Source: Mesorhizobium sp. ES1-4 (GTDB lineage Bacteria; Pseudomonadota; Alphaproteobacteria; Rhizobiales; Rhizobiaceae). From it: a DNA stretch of 64,000 nt. The DNA lies in NCBI RefSeq assembly GCF_020164745.1, contig NZ_JAIUGV010000001.1:662353-726352 (forward strand). Reading direction: 5' to 3'. A program made the position numbers and the translations under genes. Of the stretch, positions 1-9,523 are shown piece by piece (position 1 is the first letter of the stretch; every line of letters starts with the position of its first letter). The notes beneath the pieces were generated by a model, which was not told the origin of the DNA, did not search any database, and was given only the letters and a program-made list of their open reading frames with translations.

Positions 1-1495
1 CAAAGCCCTTCACCGGCCCGGTACCGAGATAGAACAGCACCACCGTCGCAATGAGCGACGTGACGTTGGAATCGACGATGGTCGCCAGCGCCTTCGAGAA
101 GCCGGTATCGATTGCCTGGATCACCGAGCGGCCGGCGCGTCGCTCCTCGCGGATACGCTCGTAGATCAGCACGTTGGAATCGACCGCCATGCCGATGGTC
201 AGCACGATACCGGCAATACCAGGCAAGGTCAGCGTCGCCCCGAGCAGCGACAGCAGCCCGACGATCATCGCCACGTGCACCGCCAGCGCGATGTTGGCGA
301 TGAAGCCGAGGAAGCCGTAGGAGACGAACATGAATGCCACGACGAGGATCGAACCGATGATGCCGGCAACCTTGCCCGCATGAATCGAATCCTGGCCCAG
401 GCCCGGCCCCACGGTGCGTTCCTCAATGACGGTCAGCGTCGCCGGCAGCGCGCCAGCGCGCAGCAGCACGGCCAGGTCGTTGGCGCTCTGGGCGGTGAAA
501 TTGCCCGAGATCTGGCCCGTGCCGCCGAGGATCGGCTCGCGGATCTGCGGCGCCGAGATCACCTGGTTGTCGAGGATGATGGCGAACAGCTTGCCGACAT
601 TCTGCGCTGTTGCCTGGCCGAAGCGTGCGGCGCCCTTCGAATCGAAGCGGAACGAAACCACCGGCTCGTTGTTCTGCGAATTGTATGTCGCCTGCGCGTC
701 GACGAGGTTTTCACCCGACACGATGACACGGTTCTCGATCAGGTAGGGAACCGGCGGATCGTCCTGCGAATAGAGCACCGAATCGCCGGCCGGCGGACGT
801 CCCTTGAGGGCGTCCTGCACCGGCATCGACTGGTCGACCATCTGGAAGGTCAGCTTCGCGGTCTGGCCGAGGATTTCCTTCAGCCGCTGCGGATCCTGCA
901 GCCCAGGCACCTGGACGAGGATGCGGTCGTCACCTTGCCGCTGCACGATAGGCTCTGTCGTGCCGAGTTCGTTGACGCGGCGCTGGACCACTTCGATCGA
1001 CTGTTCCAGTGCGGTCGCTGTGCGGTATTTGATGCCGGCGTCGGTGACGGTGAACTTGAGCAGGCCGGGCTCCGAATCGTCCAGTGACATTTCCTGGATG
1101 GAGCCGCCGGTGAAGAGGCCGGCGGCGACGGGATCCGTCAAGCTCTTCAAAGCCTTCTTTGCGGCATCGAGCTGGGCTGGATCGGTGATGCGGACCTGCA
1201 AGGTCCGGCCCGTGCCGGCAAGGCCGGTATATCCGATCTTGGCATCGCGCAGCATTGTTCGGATTTCATCGCGCGCCGTCTCCAGCCGATCCTTGATCAG
1301 ATCGTTCTGGTTCATCTCCAGCAGGATGTGCGAACCGCCCTGCAGGTCGAGGCCGAGCGTCATCTGCCGCTTCGGCACCCAACTCGGGAGCTGGGCAAGC
1401 GTGCTGGCGGGGAACAGGTTTGGCGCGGCGAGGATCACTGTGGCGGCCACTGCCAGCCAGATCAGGATCATCTTGAAGCGCGAGAAATAAAGCAT
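1..1495 (-). CDS. secD: Protein translocase subunit SecD (or SecDF), N-terminal part
   Basis: SecD works with SecF and YajC at the SecYEG channel and uses the proton gradient to pull exported proteins through the inner membrane. About 498 N-terminal residues are readable before the gene leaves the left edge. They start with MLYFSRFKMI and a first membrane helix, followed by the SecD hallmark LGLDLQGGSHILLE and the periplasmic P1 domain. Then comes GTGQISGNFT and the first of the membrane helices (GMAVDSNVLIYERIREE). Many rhizobia carry a SecD-SecF fusion, and which form this is cannot be seen here. The gene lies directly downstream of yajC on the same strand, as in most proteobacteria. Confidence 0.95.
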   Translation of the reverse strand, partial: MLYFSRFKMILIWLAVAATVILAAPNLFPASTLAQLPSWVPKRQMTLGLDLQGGSHILLEMNQNDLIKDRLETARDEIRTMLRDAKIGYTGLAGTGRTLQVRITDPAQLDAAKKALKSLTDPVAAGLFTGGSIQEMSLDDSEPGLLKFTVTDAGIKYRTATALEQSIEVVQRRVNELGTTEPIVQRQGDDRILVQVPGLQDPQRLKEILGQTAKLTFQMVDQSMPVQDALKGRPPAGDSVLYSQDDPPVPYLIENRVIVSGENLVDAQATYNSQNNEPVVSFRFDSKGAARFGQATAQNVGKLFAIILDNQVISAPQIREPILGGTGQISGNFTAQSANDLAVLLRAGALPATLTVIEERTVGPGLGQDSIHAGKVAGIIGSILVVAFMFVSYGFLGFIANIALAVHVAMIVGLLSLLGATLTLPGIAGIVLTIGMAVDSNVLIYERIREERRAGRSVIQAIDTGFSKALATIVDSNVTSLIATVVLFYLGTGPVKGF

Positions 1496-1546
1496 ATGGC
1501 GTCGTCCGTCAGAGCGTGTCCGCGGATCGCTCCGCCTGGAATTTGG

Positions 1547-1888
1547 TTATTTCTTGGCGTTCTGGTTCGCGACCGGTTCGCCCTTGACGCGCACGTCGGC
1601 GATCGTCGAGCGCAGCGCCGTCACCTTGGTGCCGCCGCCGAGGTCGATCTCCAGCTCGTTGTCGTCGATCACCTTCGTCACCTTGCCGACGAAACCGCCG
1701 CCGGTGACGACCGTGTCGCCGCGACGAACCGCCGCCAGCATCTCGCCGCGCTTCTTCAGTTGCGTGCGCTGCGGGCGGATGATCAGAAAATACATGATCA
1801 CGAAAATCAGGACAAACGGCAAAATGCTGATGAACATATCGGGAGAGGCGCCGCCGATGCCTTGAGCGTATGCCGGTGTCACGAACAT
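1547..1888 (-). CDS. yajC: Preprotein translocase subunit YajC
   Basis: YajC is a small inner-membrane accessory protein of the SecDF-YajC complex. The 113-residue product begins MFVTPAYAQG, has one membrane helix (about residues 18-40) ending in the family motif LIIRPQRTQ, and then the cytoplasmic domain with GDTVVTGGGFVGKV. The ATG at 1888 is chosen over an upstream in-frame start at 1924 because AGGAG sits seven bases before it and homologues start with this sequence. It precedes secD by about 50 bases and is very likely co-transcribed with it. Confidence 0.95.
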   Translation of the reverse strand: MFVTPAYAQGIGGASPDMFISILPFVLIFVIMYFLIIRPQRTQLKKRGEMLAAVRRGDTVVTGGGFVGKVTKVIDDNELEIDLGGGTKVTALRSTIADVRVKGEPVANQNAKK

Positions 1889-2043
1889 CGAGGTACTCCT
1901 GAACTTTTGAAAAGCAGCCGCCAAACGGTTGAGCGAGATTTGGCGGCCCCGCGAAATTTGGCCGGAATATAGTCGGTAAAGTTGTCAATGCAACTGCGCG
2001 GCCGGGCAAATCGGCTGCTTTTCCGGCCTGTTTAGCCGTGTTA

Positions 2044-2092
2044 GAGCAGGATCACGAAAGCCGAGACCCGGTTTTCGCAAAAGATCACGTTC
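2044..2092. repeat. Rhizobial-type intergenic palindromic repeat
   Basis: The stretch starts GAGCAGGATCACGAAA, has a CCGGTTTTCGCAAAAGATCA second half, and ends in GTTC. It can fold on itself, and it resembles a palindromic element (GAGCATGATC...GATCATGCTC) that I recall as scattered between genes in rhizobial genomes. It lies in the 289-base divergent region between yajC and the DUF815 ATPase gene. The copy is diverged from that form. Family assignment is from memory and should be confirmed by counting copies in the whole genome. Confidence 0.4.
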
Positions 2093-2177
2093 GAACAAAT
2101 GGTTGCGACCGGTTTCGAAACCGCTGGAATCGAACCGCTCCGCCTGCCACCGCAAGAACCAAGCAAAAAGACCTGAC

Positions 2178-3053
2178 ATGACCGATACCAGCATCGACGC
2201 CTTGAACCAGAAACTCGATCGGCTGATCGAGGCGGTCGGCCGCCTCGCTCCGCCGCCGGTGCCTGAAACCGACCTCGACATGGCCGATTGCTTCGTCTGG
2301 CAGGCCGATCCCGGCTATCTGGAGCCGGTGCGCAAGGTGAACCGCGTCGACATCGGCCTGATCCGCGGTGTCGACCGCGTCCGCGACATCCTCGTCGACA
2401 ACACCGAGCGCTTCGCCGCCGGCTTTGCCGCCAACAACGTCCTGTTGTGGGGCGCGCGCGGCATGGGCAAATCGTCGCTGGTCAAGGCCGTGCATGCCGA
2501 GATCAACGCCAAGGCCAAATCCGGCCTGCCGCTGAAGCTGATCGAAATCCATCGCGAGGACATCGACACGCTGCCGAAGCTGATGGGCTTGCTGAAGGCG
2601 GCTGCTTTCCGCGTCATCCTGTTTTGCGACGACCTGTCCTTCGATCATGACGACACGTCCTACAAGTCGCTGAAGGCGGCGCTTGAAGGCGGCGTCGAGG
2701 GTCGCCCGGCCAACGTCATCTTCTACGCCACGTCGAACCGCCGCCACCTGCTGCCGCGCGACATGATCGACAATGAGCGCTCGACCGCCATCAACCCGTC
2801 CGAAGCGGTCGAGGAGAAGGTCTCGCTGTCCGACCGTTTCGGCCTGTGGCTCGGCTTCCACAAATGCTCGCAGGACGAATATCTCGACATGGTCAATGGT
2901 TATGCCACCCACCATGGCCTCGACATCGACCCCGAGCAGCTGCGGGCGGAAGCGCTGGAATGGGCGACGACACGCGGCAGCCGCTCGGGCCGCGTCGCCT
3001 GGCAGTTCACGCAGGACCTGGCCGGCCGGCTCGGCAAACCGCTGAAGGACTAG
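2178..3053 (+). CDS. DUF815 family ATP-binding protein
   Basis: The product is a P-loop ATPase of 291 residues. Walker A is GARGMGKS at about residues 92-99, and a Walker B-like segment (VILFCDDLSFD) lies near 146-156. A region after this contains the ATSNRRHLLPRDM segment typical of AAA+ sensor 1 (N) positions. This matches the DUF815 family, cytoplasmic ATPases widely conserved in alphaproteobacteria whose role is not established. The ATG at 2178 is preferred over 2103 because the extra 25 residues look non-coding. It stands alone on the plus strand, divergent from yajC and convergent with the EF-G fragment. Confidence 0.88.
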   Translation: MTDTSIDALNQKLDRLIEAVGRLAPPPVPETDLDMADCFVWQADPGYLEPVRKVNRVDIGLIRGVDRVRDILVDNTERFAAGFAANNVLLWGARGMGKSSLVKAVHAEINAKAKSGLPLKLIEIHREDIDTLPKLMGLLKAAAFRVILFCDDLSFDHDDTSYKSLKAALEGGVEGRPANVIFYATSNRRHLLPRDMIDNERSTAINPSEAVEEKVSLSDRFGLWLGFHKCSQDEYLDMVNGYATHHGLDIDPEQLRAEALEWATTRGSRSGRVAWQFTQDLAGRLGKPLKD

Positions 3054-3102
3054 GTCGAGACTTAGTCAGCTGATCCAGGCAAATGACCATGGAGACCGGA
3101 GT

Positions 3103-3999
3103 TCAGGCGATGGCCATGGCGGCCGACGGGTCGCTGTCGTCGGGCGGTAGAGGAACGGTGGCGTATCCGGCATAGCTGGCACTCAGGCGTGCCTGCCCTT
3201 TCGAATGTGAAAGGAGTGCATCCTCCAGCTTGAACATGTTGGCCAACGGCACTGTGGCGTTGATGACGGCGGCCAGGTCATGGGTTTCCCTACCGCGGAT
3301 CTGGCCGCGACGGCTGTGCAGTTCTGCGATGACGCTGCCGACGTGGATTTCTGGCGCCACCACTTCGATCTTCATGATCGGCTCAAGCAGCTGCACGCCA
3401 AGCTTGGGTGCCGCTTCACGGAAGCAGGCGCGGCCGGCGATTTCGAAGGCAAGCAACGAGGAGTATACGTCGTGGTAGGCGCCGTCGATCAGCGTCGCCT
3501 TGACGCCGATCATCGGAAATCCGGCGAACGGGCCGGACGTCATGACGCTGTTGATACCCTTTTCGACACCTGAGATGTATTCGTTCGGCACGGCACCGCC
3601 GACGATCTTGGTCTCGAACTGGAGCTCGCTGCTGTCCGGATTCGGTTCGAAGAGGATCTTGACGCGAGCGAACTGCCAGGTACCGCCGGTATGCTTATCG
3701 TGCGTGTAGTCCTGCTCGTGCTTGCGCGTGATCGTCTCGCGATGGGCCACCTGCGGTGCGCCGACATTGACCTCGACCTTGAACTGGCGACGCATGCGGT
3801 CGACGATGGTGTCGAGGTCAAGTTCGCTCATGCCCGAAATAATCGTCTGGCCGGATTCTTCGTCGGTCTTGACGCGGAAGGAAGGGTCCTCGTCGACCAG
3901 TTCAGACAAAGCGACAAGCAACTTCTCCCGATTGGCCTTCGACTTAGCCTCGATCGCGACTTGCAGCAAAGGCCATGGCGCGGCAGGGTTTTCCATCAT
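3103..3999 (-). pseudogene. Orphan elongation factor G C-terminal region (domains III-V), no GTPase
   Basis: The 298-residue reading frame matches EF-G only from the domain II/III border onward. Domain III has [20 protein letters not shown], followed by a domain IV block ([19 protein letters not shown]) and domain V ([30 protein letters not shown]). The GTPase domain and domain II are absent. Reading upstream of the ATG, a few codons (CDP..M.ENP) still resemble EF-G before an in-frame TAG at 4021-4023, which fits a 5'-truncated gene. Conserved positions have drifted (GMSELDLD where EF-G has GMGELHLD). A terminator-like hairpin lies just upstream at 4056-4079. It is most likely a decaying EF-G paralogue, but the frame is uninterrupted, so a retained function is not excluded. 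Confidence 0.7.
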
Positions 4000-4055
4000 G
4001 TCGATAGGATCGCAGGTTGGCTAGTTGTCTGCAACGGATCGAACTCGACTGAAAA

Positions 4056-4079
4056 AGCCCGCTCCTTGCGGAACGGGCT
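4056..4079 (-). terminator. Rho-independent terminator of the LysM/M23 gene
   Basis: On the minus strand a 10-bp stem (AGCCCGTTCC with GGAGCGGGCT, one G-U pair) closes a four-base loop and is followed by a run of five T. It begins about 55 bases after the stop codon of the LysM/M23 gene and would separate it from the EF-G fragment downstream. Confidence 0.75.
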
Positions 4080-4132
4080 GAGCCGGCGGGCCGGACTGGA
4101 GGTCAGGCGGACCGCATATCGCTTCTTTTCTT

Positions 4133-5659
4133 CTATTCGAGATAGGCTGACGGATCGACCGGAGCCGAATTCTTGCGCACTTCGAAGTGCAGCTTCGGCG
4201 AGTCCGTCGTGCCGCTCATGCCCGACAGCGCGATTTCCTGGCCGCGCTTGACCTTCTGGCCACGCTGGACCTCGATCGAGCTGGCGTGACCATAGACGGT
4301 GACCAGACCATTCTCGTGGCGCACCAGCACGGTGTTGCCGAATTCCTTCAGGCCGTCGCCGGCATAGATGACCACGCCGTTCTCGGCCGCCTTGACCGGC
4401 GTGCCAGTTGGCACGGCGATGTCGACGCCGTCCTTGCCGGATCCGAAACCGGAAATCACCCGGCCACGGACGGGCCAGCGCATCTTGCCGATCCCGGTGG
4501 CACCCGGCGCCACCGCGTCGTCATCCTCTGCCTGCTGGATGACTTTCGCGTCCTTCTTCGGCGGCGTATAGGAGGCCAGCGTTTCCGAAGGCGTGGCCTT
4601 TGCCGCCGGCTGCGTCGTGGCGGTGGTGACCGGATCGACCTTCGCCGGCTTGGCGCTGGCGACCGTACCCGTTCCGCCGGCCGGCACCTTCAAGGTCTGG
4701 CCGATTTTCAGCATGCCATCCTTCATGCCATTGGCCTGCTTCAGAGCAACGACGCCGACACCGGTCTTCCTGGCGATGGAGGACATCGTGTCGCCCGACT
4801 GCACCGTATAGGTGCCGGCGGCGCCGGTCACCCGGGCCACCTGCGCCGGCTTGGGTTCCTTGGGTTGGTTCGCCGCGGCCGACGCATCGACCTGGGCGGC
4901 GGACTTGCCCTCCTTCAGCTTCGGCTGCTGCGGCAGCACGGCCACCTTGTCCGGCACGCTGGCCGGCAGATCGTGCTTGCCGTCCTTGACCGGCTTTGCG
5001 TCGGCAATCCTCGGCTCGGCCTTGCTTGAGTAGCCATAGGCCGGAATGACGATCTTCTGGCCGCTCTTCAGCCCCTTGGTCGGGCTCAGGCCATTCACCT
5101 TCATGATGACATCGGCGGGCACCTTGTAATGCGCCGCCAGGCCGGAAATGGTTTCGCCGTCCCTGACGACGATTTCGGTCGCGTGTGGCCTGCCTGCCTG
5201 GGCCATCTTCGGCTCGTCGGGCTGGGCATTCTTGAAGGGCTTCGCGGCCGGCGTGACAGTGCCGGTCGTCGTGCTGTCGACGTGAGGAGCGGGCCGAACG
5301 AGGGCCGGCGCCGATGCAACCCGCACCGGATTGGCGGCAGGCGCGAGCGCCGGCGCGGCCTGGGCTGAAGCCGGCGGCGGCAACGGCCGGCTCGAAACCG
5401 GCTCAAGGCTGGAACGGGTCACCGACTGCGTGTGGCTGCCGTCGAGCGGAGCGGCGGACACATCGCCGGGATAAGGCTGCACCGCATCCTGCTTGTTGAT
5501 GATGGCGCGCTGATTGTTGGTCGAGGAGGTGAAGACGTCGTCGACACTGTTGAACCGCGAAGCCTGGGAACTGCACCCTGCCGCCGCGCCCGCAATCATC
5601 AAGACGGCGCACCCTCGCGCCAGATTGCGACTATTTGCTTTCAAAACACTGAGTTGCAT
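4133..5659 (-). CDS. LysM/M23-domain lipoprotein, NlpD-like with degenerate active site
   Basis: The 508-residue protein has an N-terminal signal ending in a lipobox-like AAGC (Cys about residue 29), so it is probably a lipoprotein. It carries two LysM peptidoglycan-binding domains (about 162-207 and 283-326) separated by long Ala/Pro/Lys linkers, and a C-terminal M23 (LytM) domain (about 395-500). Two zinc-ligand histidines of active M23 peptidases are replaced: the first motif reads KDGVD instead of HxGxD, and the last reads KLHFE instead of HLHFE. The NlpD/EnvC family has lost its ligands similarly and activates amidases at the division site. The ATG at 5659 is preferred over a GTG at 5674. 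It follows surE-pcm, as is common in proteobacteria. Confidence 0.9.
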   Translation of the reverse strand: MQLSVLKANSRNLARGCAVLMIAGAAAGCSSQASRFNSVDDVFTSSTNNQRAIINKQDAVQPYPGDVSAAPLDGSHTQSVTRSSLEPVSSRPLPPPASAQAAPALAPAANPVRVASAPALVRPAPHVDSTTTGTVTPAAKPFKNAQPDEPKMAQAGRPHATEIVVRDGETISGLAAHYKVPADVIMKVNGLSPTKGLKSGQKIVIPAYGYSSKAEPRIADAKPVKDGKHDLPASVPDKVAVLPQQPKLKEGKSAAQVDASAAANQPKEPKPAQVARVTGAAGTYTVQSGDTMSSIARKTGVGVVALKQANGMKDGMLKIGQTLKVPAGGTGTVASAKPAKVDPVTTATTQPAAKATPSETLASYTPPKKDAKVIQQAEDDDAVAPGATGIGKMRWPVRGRVISGFGSGKDGVDIAVPTGTPVKAAENGVVIYAGDGLKEFGNTVLVRHENGLVTVYGHASSIEVQRGQKVKRGQEIALSGMSGTTDSPKLHFEVRKNSAPVDPSAYLE

Positions 5660-5824
5660 CGCACTGACCCGCACAAACTCTGCACCAACTGGACGGGATT
5701 AAAGCGCGTTAATGTTACTGGGCAGTTAACCCATTAGAATCCGACAAAAATTTTCTTAAAACATTTGGGAACGGTCAGCGCCACGGATACCAAGACCCGG
5801 AAGCGACCGGCAGCCGGCCCGAAG

Positions 5825-6484
5825 CTAGATGACTGCTGCCAAACTGCGCAGGATCGGTTGCAGCCGGACCATGCCGATATCCTCGCGTTCGAAACGGCTG
5901 CCGACTTTGGTGAGCTTGGCCAGCACCTGCTCGCCCTCCTCCGGCCCTATCGGTGCGATGACGATACCGCCGCTCGACAACTGGTCGAGCAGGAAACGCG
6001 GCAGGCTGTCGAATGCCGCCCAGGCCACGATGCGGTCGAACGGGCCTTCATTGGGCAATCCGTTGGAAGCATCGGCCTGCCGCACGATGGCATTGCCGAT
6101 ACCGAGCGCCTCGAAACGCTGCCGGGCTTGCTCGACCAGCGTCTTGTAACGATCGACGGTCACGACCCGCGACGCCAGCCGCGACATGACCGCCGATGTG
6201 TAGCCGGAGCCGGTGCCGATCTCGAGCACGCGGTTTCCCGCTTCGATGGCGAGTGCGGCGATCACCGCCGCCTGCATGTCAGCCCCTTCGATCGCTTCGC
6301 CGCATTCGATCGGCAGCATGCGGTCGGACCAGGCGATCTGGTGGAACTGCGCCGCCAGGAAGCCGCGCCGCGGCGTCGCCTCGAACGCCGCGATCAGCGC
6401 CTTCGGCACGGTCCCCCTGCCGCGCAGGCGCAGCAGGAAAGCGGCAAATCCTTCGCGGTCATCGATTGGAACGCCTTGGCTCAT
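5825..6484 (-). CDS. pcm: Protein-L-isoaspartate O-methyltransferase
   Basis: This 219-residue cytoplasmic enzyme uses S-adenosylmethionine to methylate abnormal L-isoaspartyl residues so that damaged proteins can be repaired. The SAM-binding motif [18 protein letters not shown] and the family segment [20 protein letters not shown] are visible. Its start overlaps the stop of surE by four bases (ATGA), so the two are translationally coupled. SurE-Pcm pairing is the standard arrangement. A second, more divergent paralogue is at 32.3-33.0 kb. Confidence 0.93.
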   Translation of the reverse strand: MSQGVPIDDREGFAAFLLRLRGRGTVPKALIAAFEATPRRGFLAAQFHQIAWSDRMLPIECGEAIEGADMQAAVIAALAIEAGNRVLEIGTGSGYTSAVMSRLASRVVTVDRYKTLVEQARQRFEALGIGNAIVRQADASNGLPNEGPFDRIVAWAAFDSLPRFLLDQLSSGGIVIAPIGPEEGEQVLAKLTKVGSRFEREDIGMVRLQPILRSLAAVI

Positions 6485-7239
6485 GCAAGCGCCTTGCTCA
6501 GCTGGTCACGGATCTCATGCGCGGTAAGGTCAAGCTGCAACGGCGTCACCGACACCAGCCTGTTGCGCAGGGCAAAGAGGTCGGTTCCCTGCTTGCCCTC
6601 GACCGGCTCGCGGCCGAAGCGCAGCCAGTAATAAGGCAGGCCGCGCCCGTCGCGACGCTCGTCGACCCACAGGCTGTGCACCAGCTTGCCCTGCGTGGTG
6701 ACCACCGTGCCGGCCACTTCCTCGGGAAGGCAGTTCGGAAAATTGACGTTGAGCAGCACACCGTCGGGCAGCGGCGCCGCGACCAGCTTCTTCAGCAGCG
6801 CCGGCGCCAGCGCCTCGGTGGTCTCGTAGGCGACGACACGGTCCTCGCCGACATAGCTGTAGCCCTGGCTGAGCGCGATCGACCTGATACCGAGCAAAGC
6901 GCCTTCCATGGCGCCTGCGACGGTGCCCGAATAGGTCACGTCATCGGCGATGTTGGCGCCCGAATTGATGCCGGACAGGATAAGGTCCGGCGCGCCGGGC
7001 AGGATCTTCTTGACGCCCATGATGACGCAGTCGGTCGGCGTGCCACGCACGGCGAAATGCTTCTCGCCTATCTTGCGCAGCCGCAGTGGTTCCGAGATCG
7101 ACAGCGAATGCGCGTAGCCGGACTGGTCCTGCTCCGGCGCCACCACCCAGACATCGTCGGAAAGTGTGCGGGCGACGCGCTCCAGCGAAGCCAAGCCCTC
7201 GGCATGAATGCCGTCGTCATTGGTCAGGAGGGTGCGCAT
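6481..7239 (-). CDS. surE: 5'/3'-nucleotidase SurE
   Basis: SurE is a metal-dependent phosphatase acting on nucleoside monophosphates. The 252-residue product starts [15 protein letters not shown], with the metal-binding NDD motif at residues 7-9, and contains [26 protein letters not shown] split over two conserved blocks around residues 85-110. Length and motifs are normal for the family. Its start overlaps the serS stop by one base and its stop overlaps the pcm start, so serS-surE-pcm form a tightly packed operon. Confidence 0.95.
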   Translation of the reverse strand: MRTLLTNDDGIHAEGLASLERVARTLSDDVWVVAPEQDQSGYAHSLSISEPLRLRKIGEKHFAVRGTPTDCVIMGVKKILPGAPDLILSGINSGANIADDVTYSGTVAGAMEGALLGIRSIALSQGYSYVGEDRVVAYETTEALAPALLKKLVAAPLPDGVLLNVNFPNCLPEEVAGTVVTTQGKLVHSLWVDERRDGRGLPYYWLRFGREPVEGKQGTDLFALRNRLVSVTPLQLDLTAHEIRDQLSKALA

Positions 7240-8543
7240 TATTTCGATTCGATCTTTTCCAGGCCGCCCATGTAAGGCCGCAGCACTTCAGGAATGGTTA
7301 CGCTGCCATCTTCATTCTGGTAGTTTTCGATGACAGCAATAAGCGCGCGGCCGACAGCAGTGCCCGAACCGTTGAGCGTATGGACGAAACGGTTGCCCTT
7401 GCCGTCCTTGTCCCTGTAGCGGGCATCCATGCGGCGCGCCTGGAAATCGCCGCAGACCGAGCAGGACGAGATTTCGCGATAGGCGTTCTGGCCGGGCAGC
7501 CAGACCTCGATGTCGTAGGTCTTGCGCGCGCCAAACCCCATGTCGCCAGTGCACAGCACCATGGTGCGGAACGGCAGACCGAGCCGCTTCAAGACTTCCT
7601 CGGCGCATTGCGTCATCCGCTCATGCTCGGCGAGCGACGACTCCTGGTCGGTGATCGACACCAGTTCGACCTTGTAGAATTGGTGCTGGCGCAGCATGCC
7701 ACGCGTGTCGCGCCCGGCCGAGCCCGCCTCCGAGCGGAAGCACGGCGTCAGCGCGGTGTAGCGCAGCGGCAGCTTTTCATGCGCGGTGATTTCCTCGCGT
7801 ACGAGGTTGGTGAGCGGCACTTCGGCGGTAGGGATCAGGCCAAGCCTGCCCTCCCCGTGCGACGTGAAGAACAAATCCTCCTCGAATTTCGGCAACTGGT
7901 TGGTGCCGAACAGAACGTCGTCCTTCACCATCAGCGGCGGGATGACTTCTTCATAGCCGTGTTCGGTCGTGTGCAGGTCGAGCATGAACTGGCCGAGCGC
8001 GCGCTCCATCCGCGCCAGGCCGCCCTTGAGCACGGTGAAGCGCGAGCCCGACAGCTTTGCCGCGCGCTCGAAATCCATCATGCCGAGCGTTTCGCCGATC
8101 TCGAAATGCTCCTTCACCCAGTTCGGCCGCGTCGGTATCTCGCCGACGACGTGCTTGACCACATTGTCGTGCTCGTCCTTGCCGACCGGCACGTCGTCGA
8201 GCGGCACATTGGGCAGCACCGCCAGCGCGTCGTTCAGCGCCTTGTCGAGTTCACGCTCGCGTGCCTCGCCGTTCTGGATGAAGGTCTTGATCTCGCCGAC
8301 CTCCGCTTTCAGTCTTTCGGCGAGCGCCGCGTCACCCGAGCGCATGGCGTTGCCGATCTCCTTGGAGGCGGCATTGCGGCGTTCCTGCTTGGTCTGCAGC
8401 TCGGTGACGTGCTCGCGCCGCGCCTCGTCCGTGGCGATCAGCCCGTCTACCGCGGACTGCGCCTCAGCCGACGGCCACGAGCGCTTGGTGAGCGCCTCGA
8501 CAAGGGCCTTCGGGTTGTCGCGAATCCATTTGATGTCAAGCAT
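7239..8543 (-). CDS. serS: Serine--tRNA ligase
   Basis: This is a class II aminoacyl-tRNA synthetase that charges tRNA-Ser and also makes Ser-tRNA-Sec where present. The 434-residue protein has the N-terminal coiled-coil arm (about 25-105), motif 2 ([20 protein letters not shown]) and motif 3 ([19 protein letters not shown]). Length is normal. The ATG is followed by [10 protein letters not shown], the typical family N-terminus. It lies about 100 bases downstream of tatC in the same orientation. Confidence 0.97.
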   Translation of the reverse strand: MLDIKWIRDNPKALVEALTKRSWPSAEAQSAVDGLIATDEARREHVTELQTKQERRNAASKEIGNAMRSGDAALAERLKAEVGEIKTFIQNGEARERELDKALNDALAVLPNVPLDDVPVGKDEHDNVVKHVVGEIPTRPNWVKEHFEIGETLGMMDFERAAKLSGSRFTVLKGGLARMERALGQFMLDLHTTEHGYEEVIPPLMVKDDVLFGTNQLPKFEEDLFFTSHGEGRLGLIPTAEVPLTNLVREEITAHEKLPLRYTALTPCFRSEAGSAGRDTRGMLRQHQFYKVELVSITDQESSLAEHERMTQCAEEVLKRLGLPFRTMVLCTGDMGFGARKTYDIEVWLPGQNAYREISSCSVCGDFQARRMDARYRDKDGKGNRFVHTLNGSGTAVGRALIAVIENYQNEDGSVTIPEVLRPYMGGLEKIESK

Positions 8544-8647
8544 GGTTTGAACGCTCCTGAGCTAAGCTCCGAGGGCGTAAACCGCATCCTTGATCGATGC
8601 AAGATGAGGCCGGGCGGCGGTTGTGGTTTTCCGCCGCCGCTGGCGTC

Positions 8648-9523
8648 TTACGAGGCAGCAGACGCCGGAGGCTCGTCCGGGGCCTTGTCCGCGACGGTTT
8701 CCTCGGCGTCCTGCTTCTCGCGCGCCCGGCGCTCGCGCTCCTGGCTGCGTTCGATGAGGCGGGACGACCAGATGGCGATCTCGTAGAGCAGGATGGTCGG
8801 GATGGCCAGGCCGATCTGGCTCATCGGATCGGGTGGCGTCAGCACGGCGGCAACGACGAAGGCGATGACGATCGCCCATTTGCGCTTTTCGGCCAAGGCC
8901 TTGGACGAGAGCATGCCGACGCGTGTCATCAGGCTCGTCACCACCGGCAACTGGAACACCAGGCCGAAGGAGAAGATCAGCGTCATGATCAGGCTGAGAT
9001 ATTCCGACACTTTCGGCAGCAGCGAAATCTGCACCTGCTCGTCCGTGCCCGTCTGCTGCATGGCAAGGAAGAACCACATCACCATCGGCGTGAAGAAGAA
9101 ATAGACCAGCGAAGCGCCCATAAGGAACAGGACGGGCGATGCGATCAGGAACGGCAGGAAGGCGTTTCGCTCGTTCTTGTAGAGGCCGGGTGCGATGAAT
9201 TTGTAGATCTGCGTGGCGATCAGCGGAAACGCGATGACCATGCCGCCAAACATCGCCAGCTTGACCTGGGTGAAGAAGAATTCCTGCGGCGCGGTGTAGA
9301 TCAGTTCGACCTTGTGTGGGTCGAGTCCCGCCCATTTCGTCGCCCATTTGAACGGGATGACCAGAAGGTTGAACAGCCTCTTGGCAAAGAAGAAGCAGAC
9401 CAGGAAGGCTACGAAGAAGCCACCGAGCGACCAGATCAGCCGCCTGCGCAGCTCGATCAGGTGCTCCATCAGAGGCGCCGACGATTTTTCGATCTCGTCC
9501 TTTTCCTTGTCCGAAACGCTCAC
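8648..9523 (-). CDS. tatC: Sec-independent protein translocase TatC
   Basis: TatC is the multi-helix receptor of the twin-arginine pathway that recognises RR signal peptides of folded proteins. The 291-residue product shows the conserved start region MEHLIELRRRLIWSL, PFKWATKWAGLDP, and six predicted membrane helices ending in IGLAIPTILLYEIAIW, then a charged cytoplasmic tail. It starts with GTG overlapping the tatB stop codon (AAGTGAGC), which indicates coupling to tatB. Confidence 0.96.
   Translation of the reverse strand: MSVSDKEKDEIEKSSAPLMEHLIELRRRLIWSLGGFFVAFLVCFFFAKRLFNLLVIPFKWATKWAGLDPHKVELIYTAPQEFFFTQVKLAMFGGMVIAFPLIATQIYKFIAPGLYKNERNAFLPFLIASPVLFLMGASLVYFFFTPMVMWFFLAMQQTGTDEQVQISLLPKVSEYLSLIMTLIFSFGLVFQLPVVTSLMTRVGMLSSKALAEKRKWAIVIAFVVAAVLTPPDPMSQIGLAIPTILLYEIAIWSSRLIERSQERERRAREKQDAEETVADKAPDEPPASAAS

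Noticed and set aside
275..1490. Plus-strand frames of up to 270 codons over secD
   Set aside because: They are shadows of the secD gene in high-GC DNA; the minus strand carries a complete SecD sequence.
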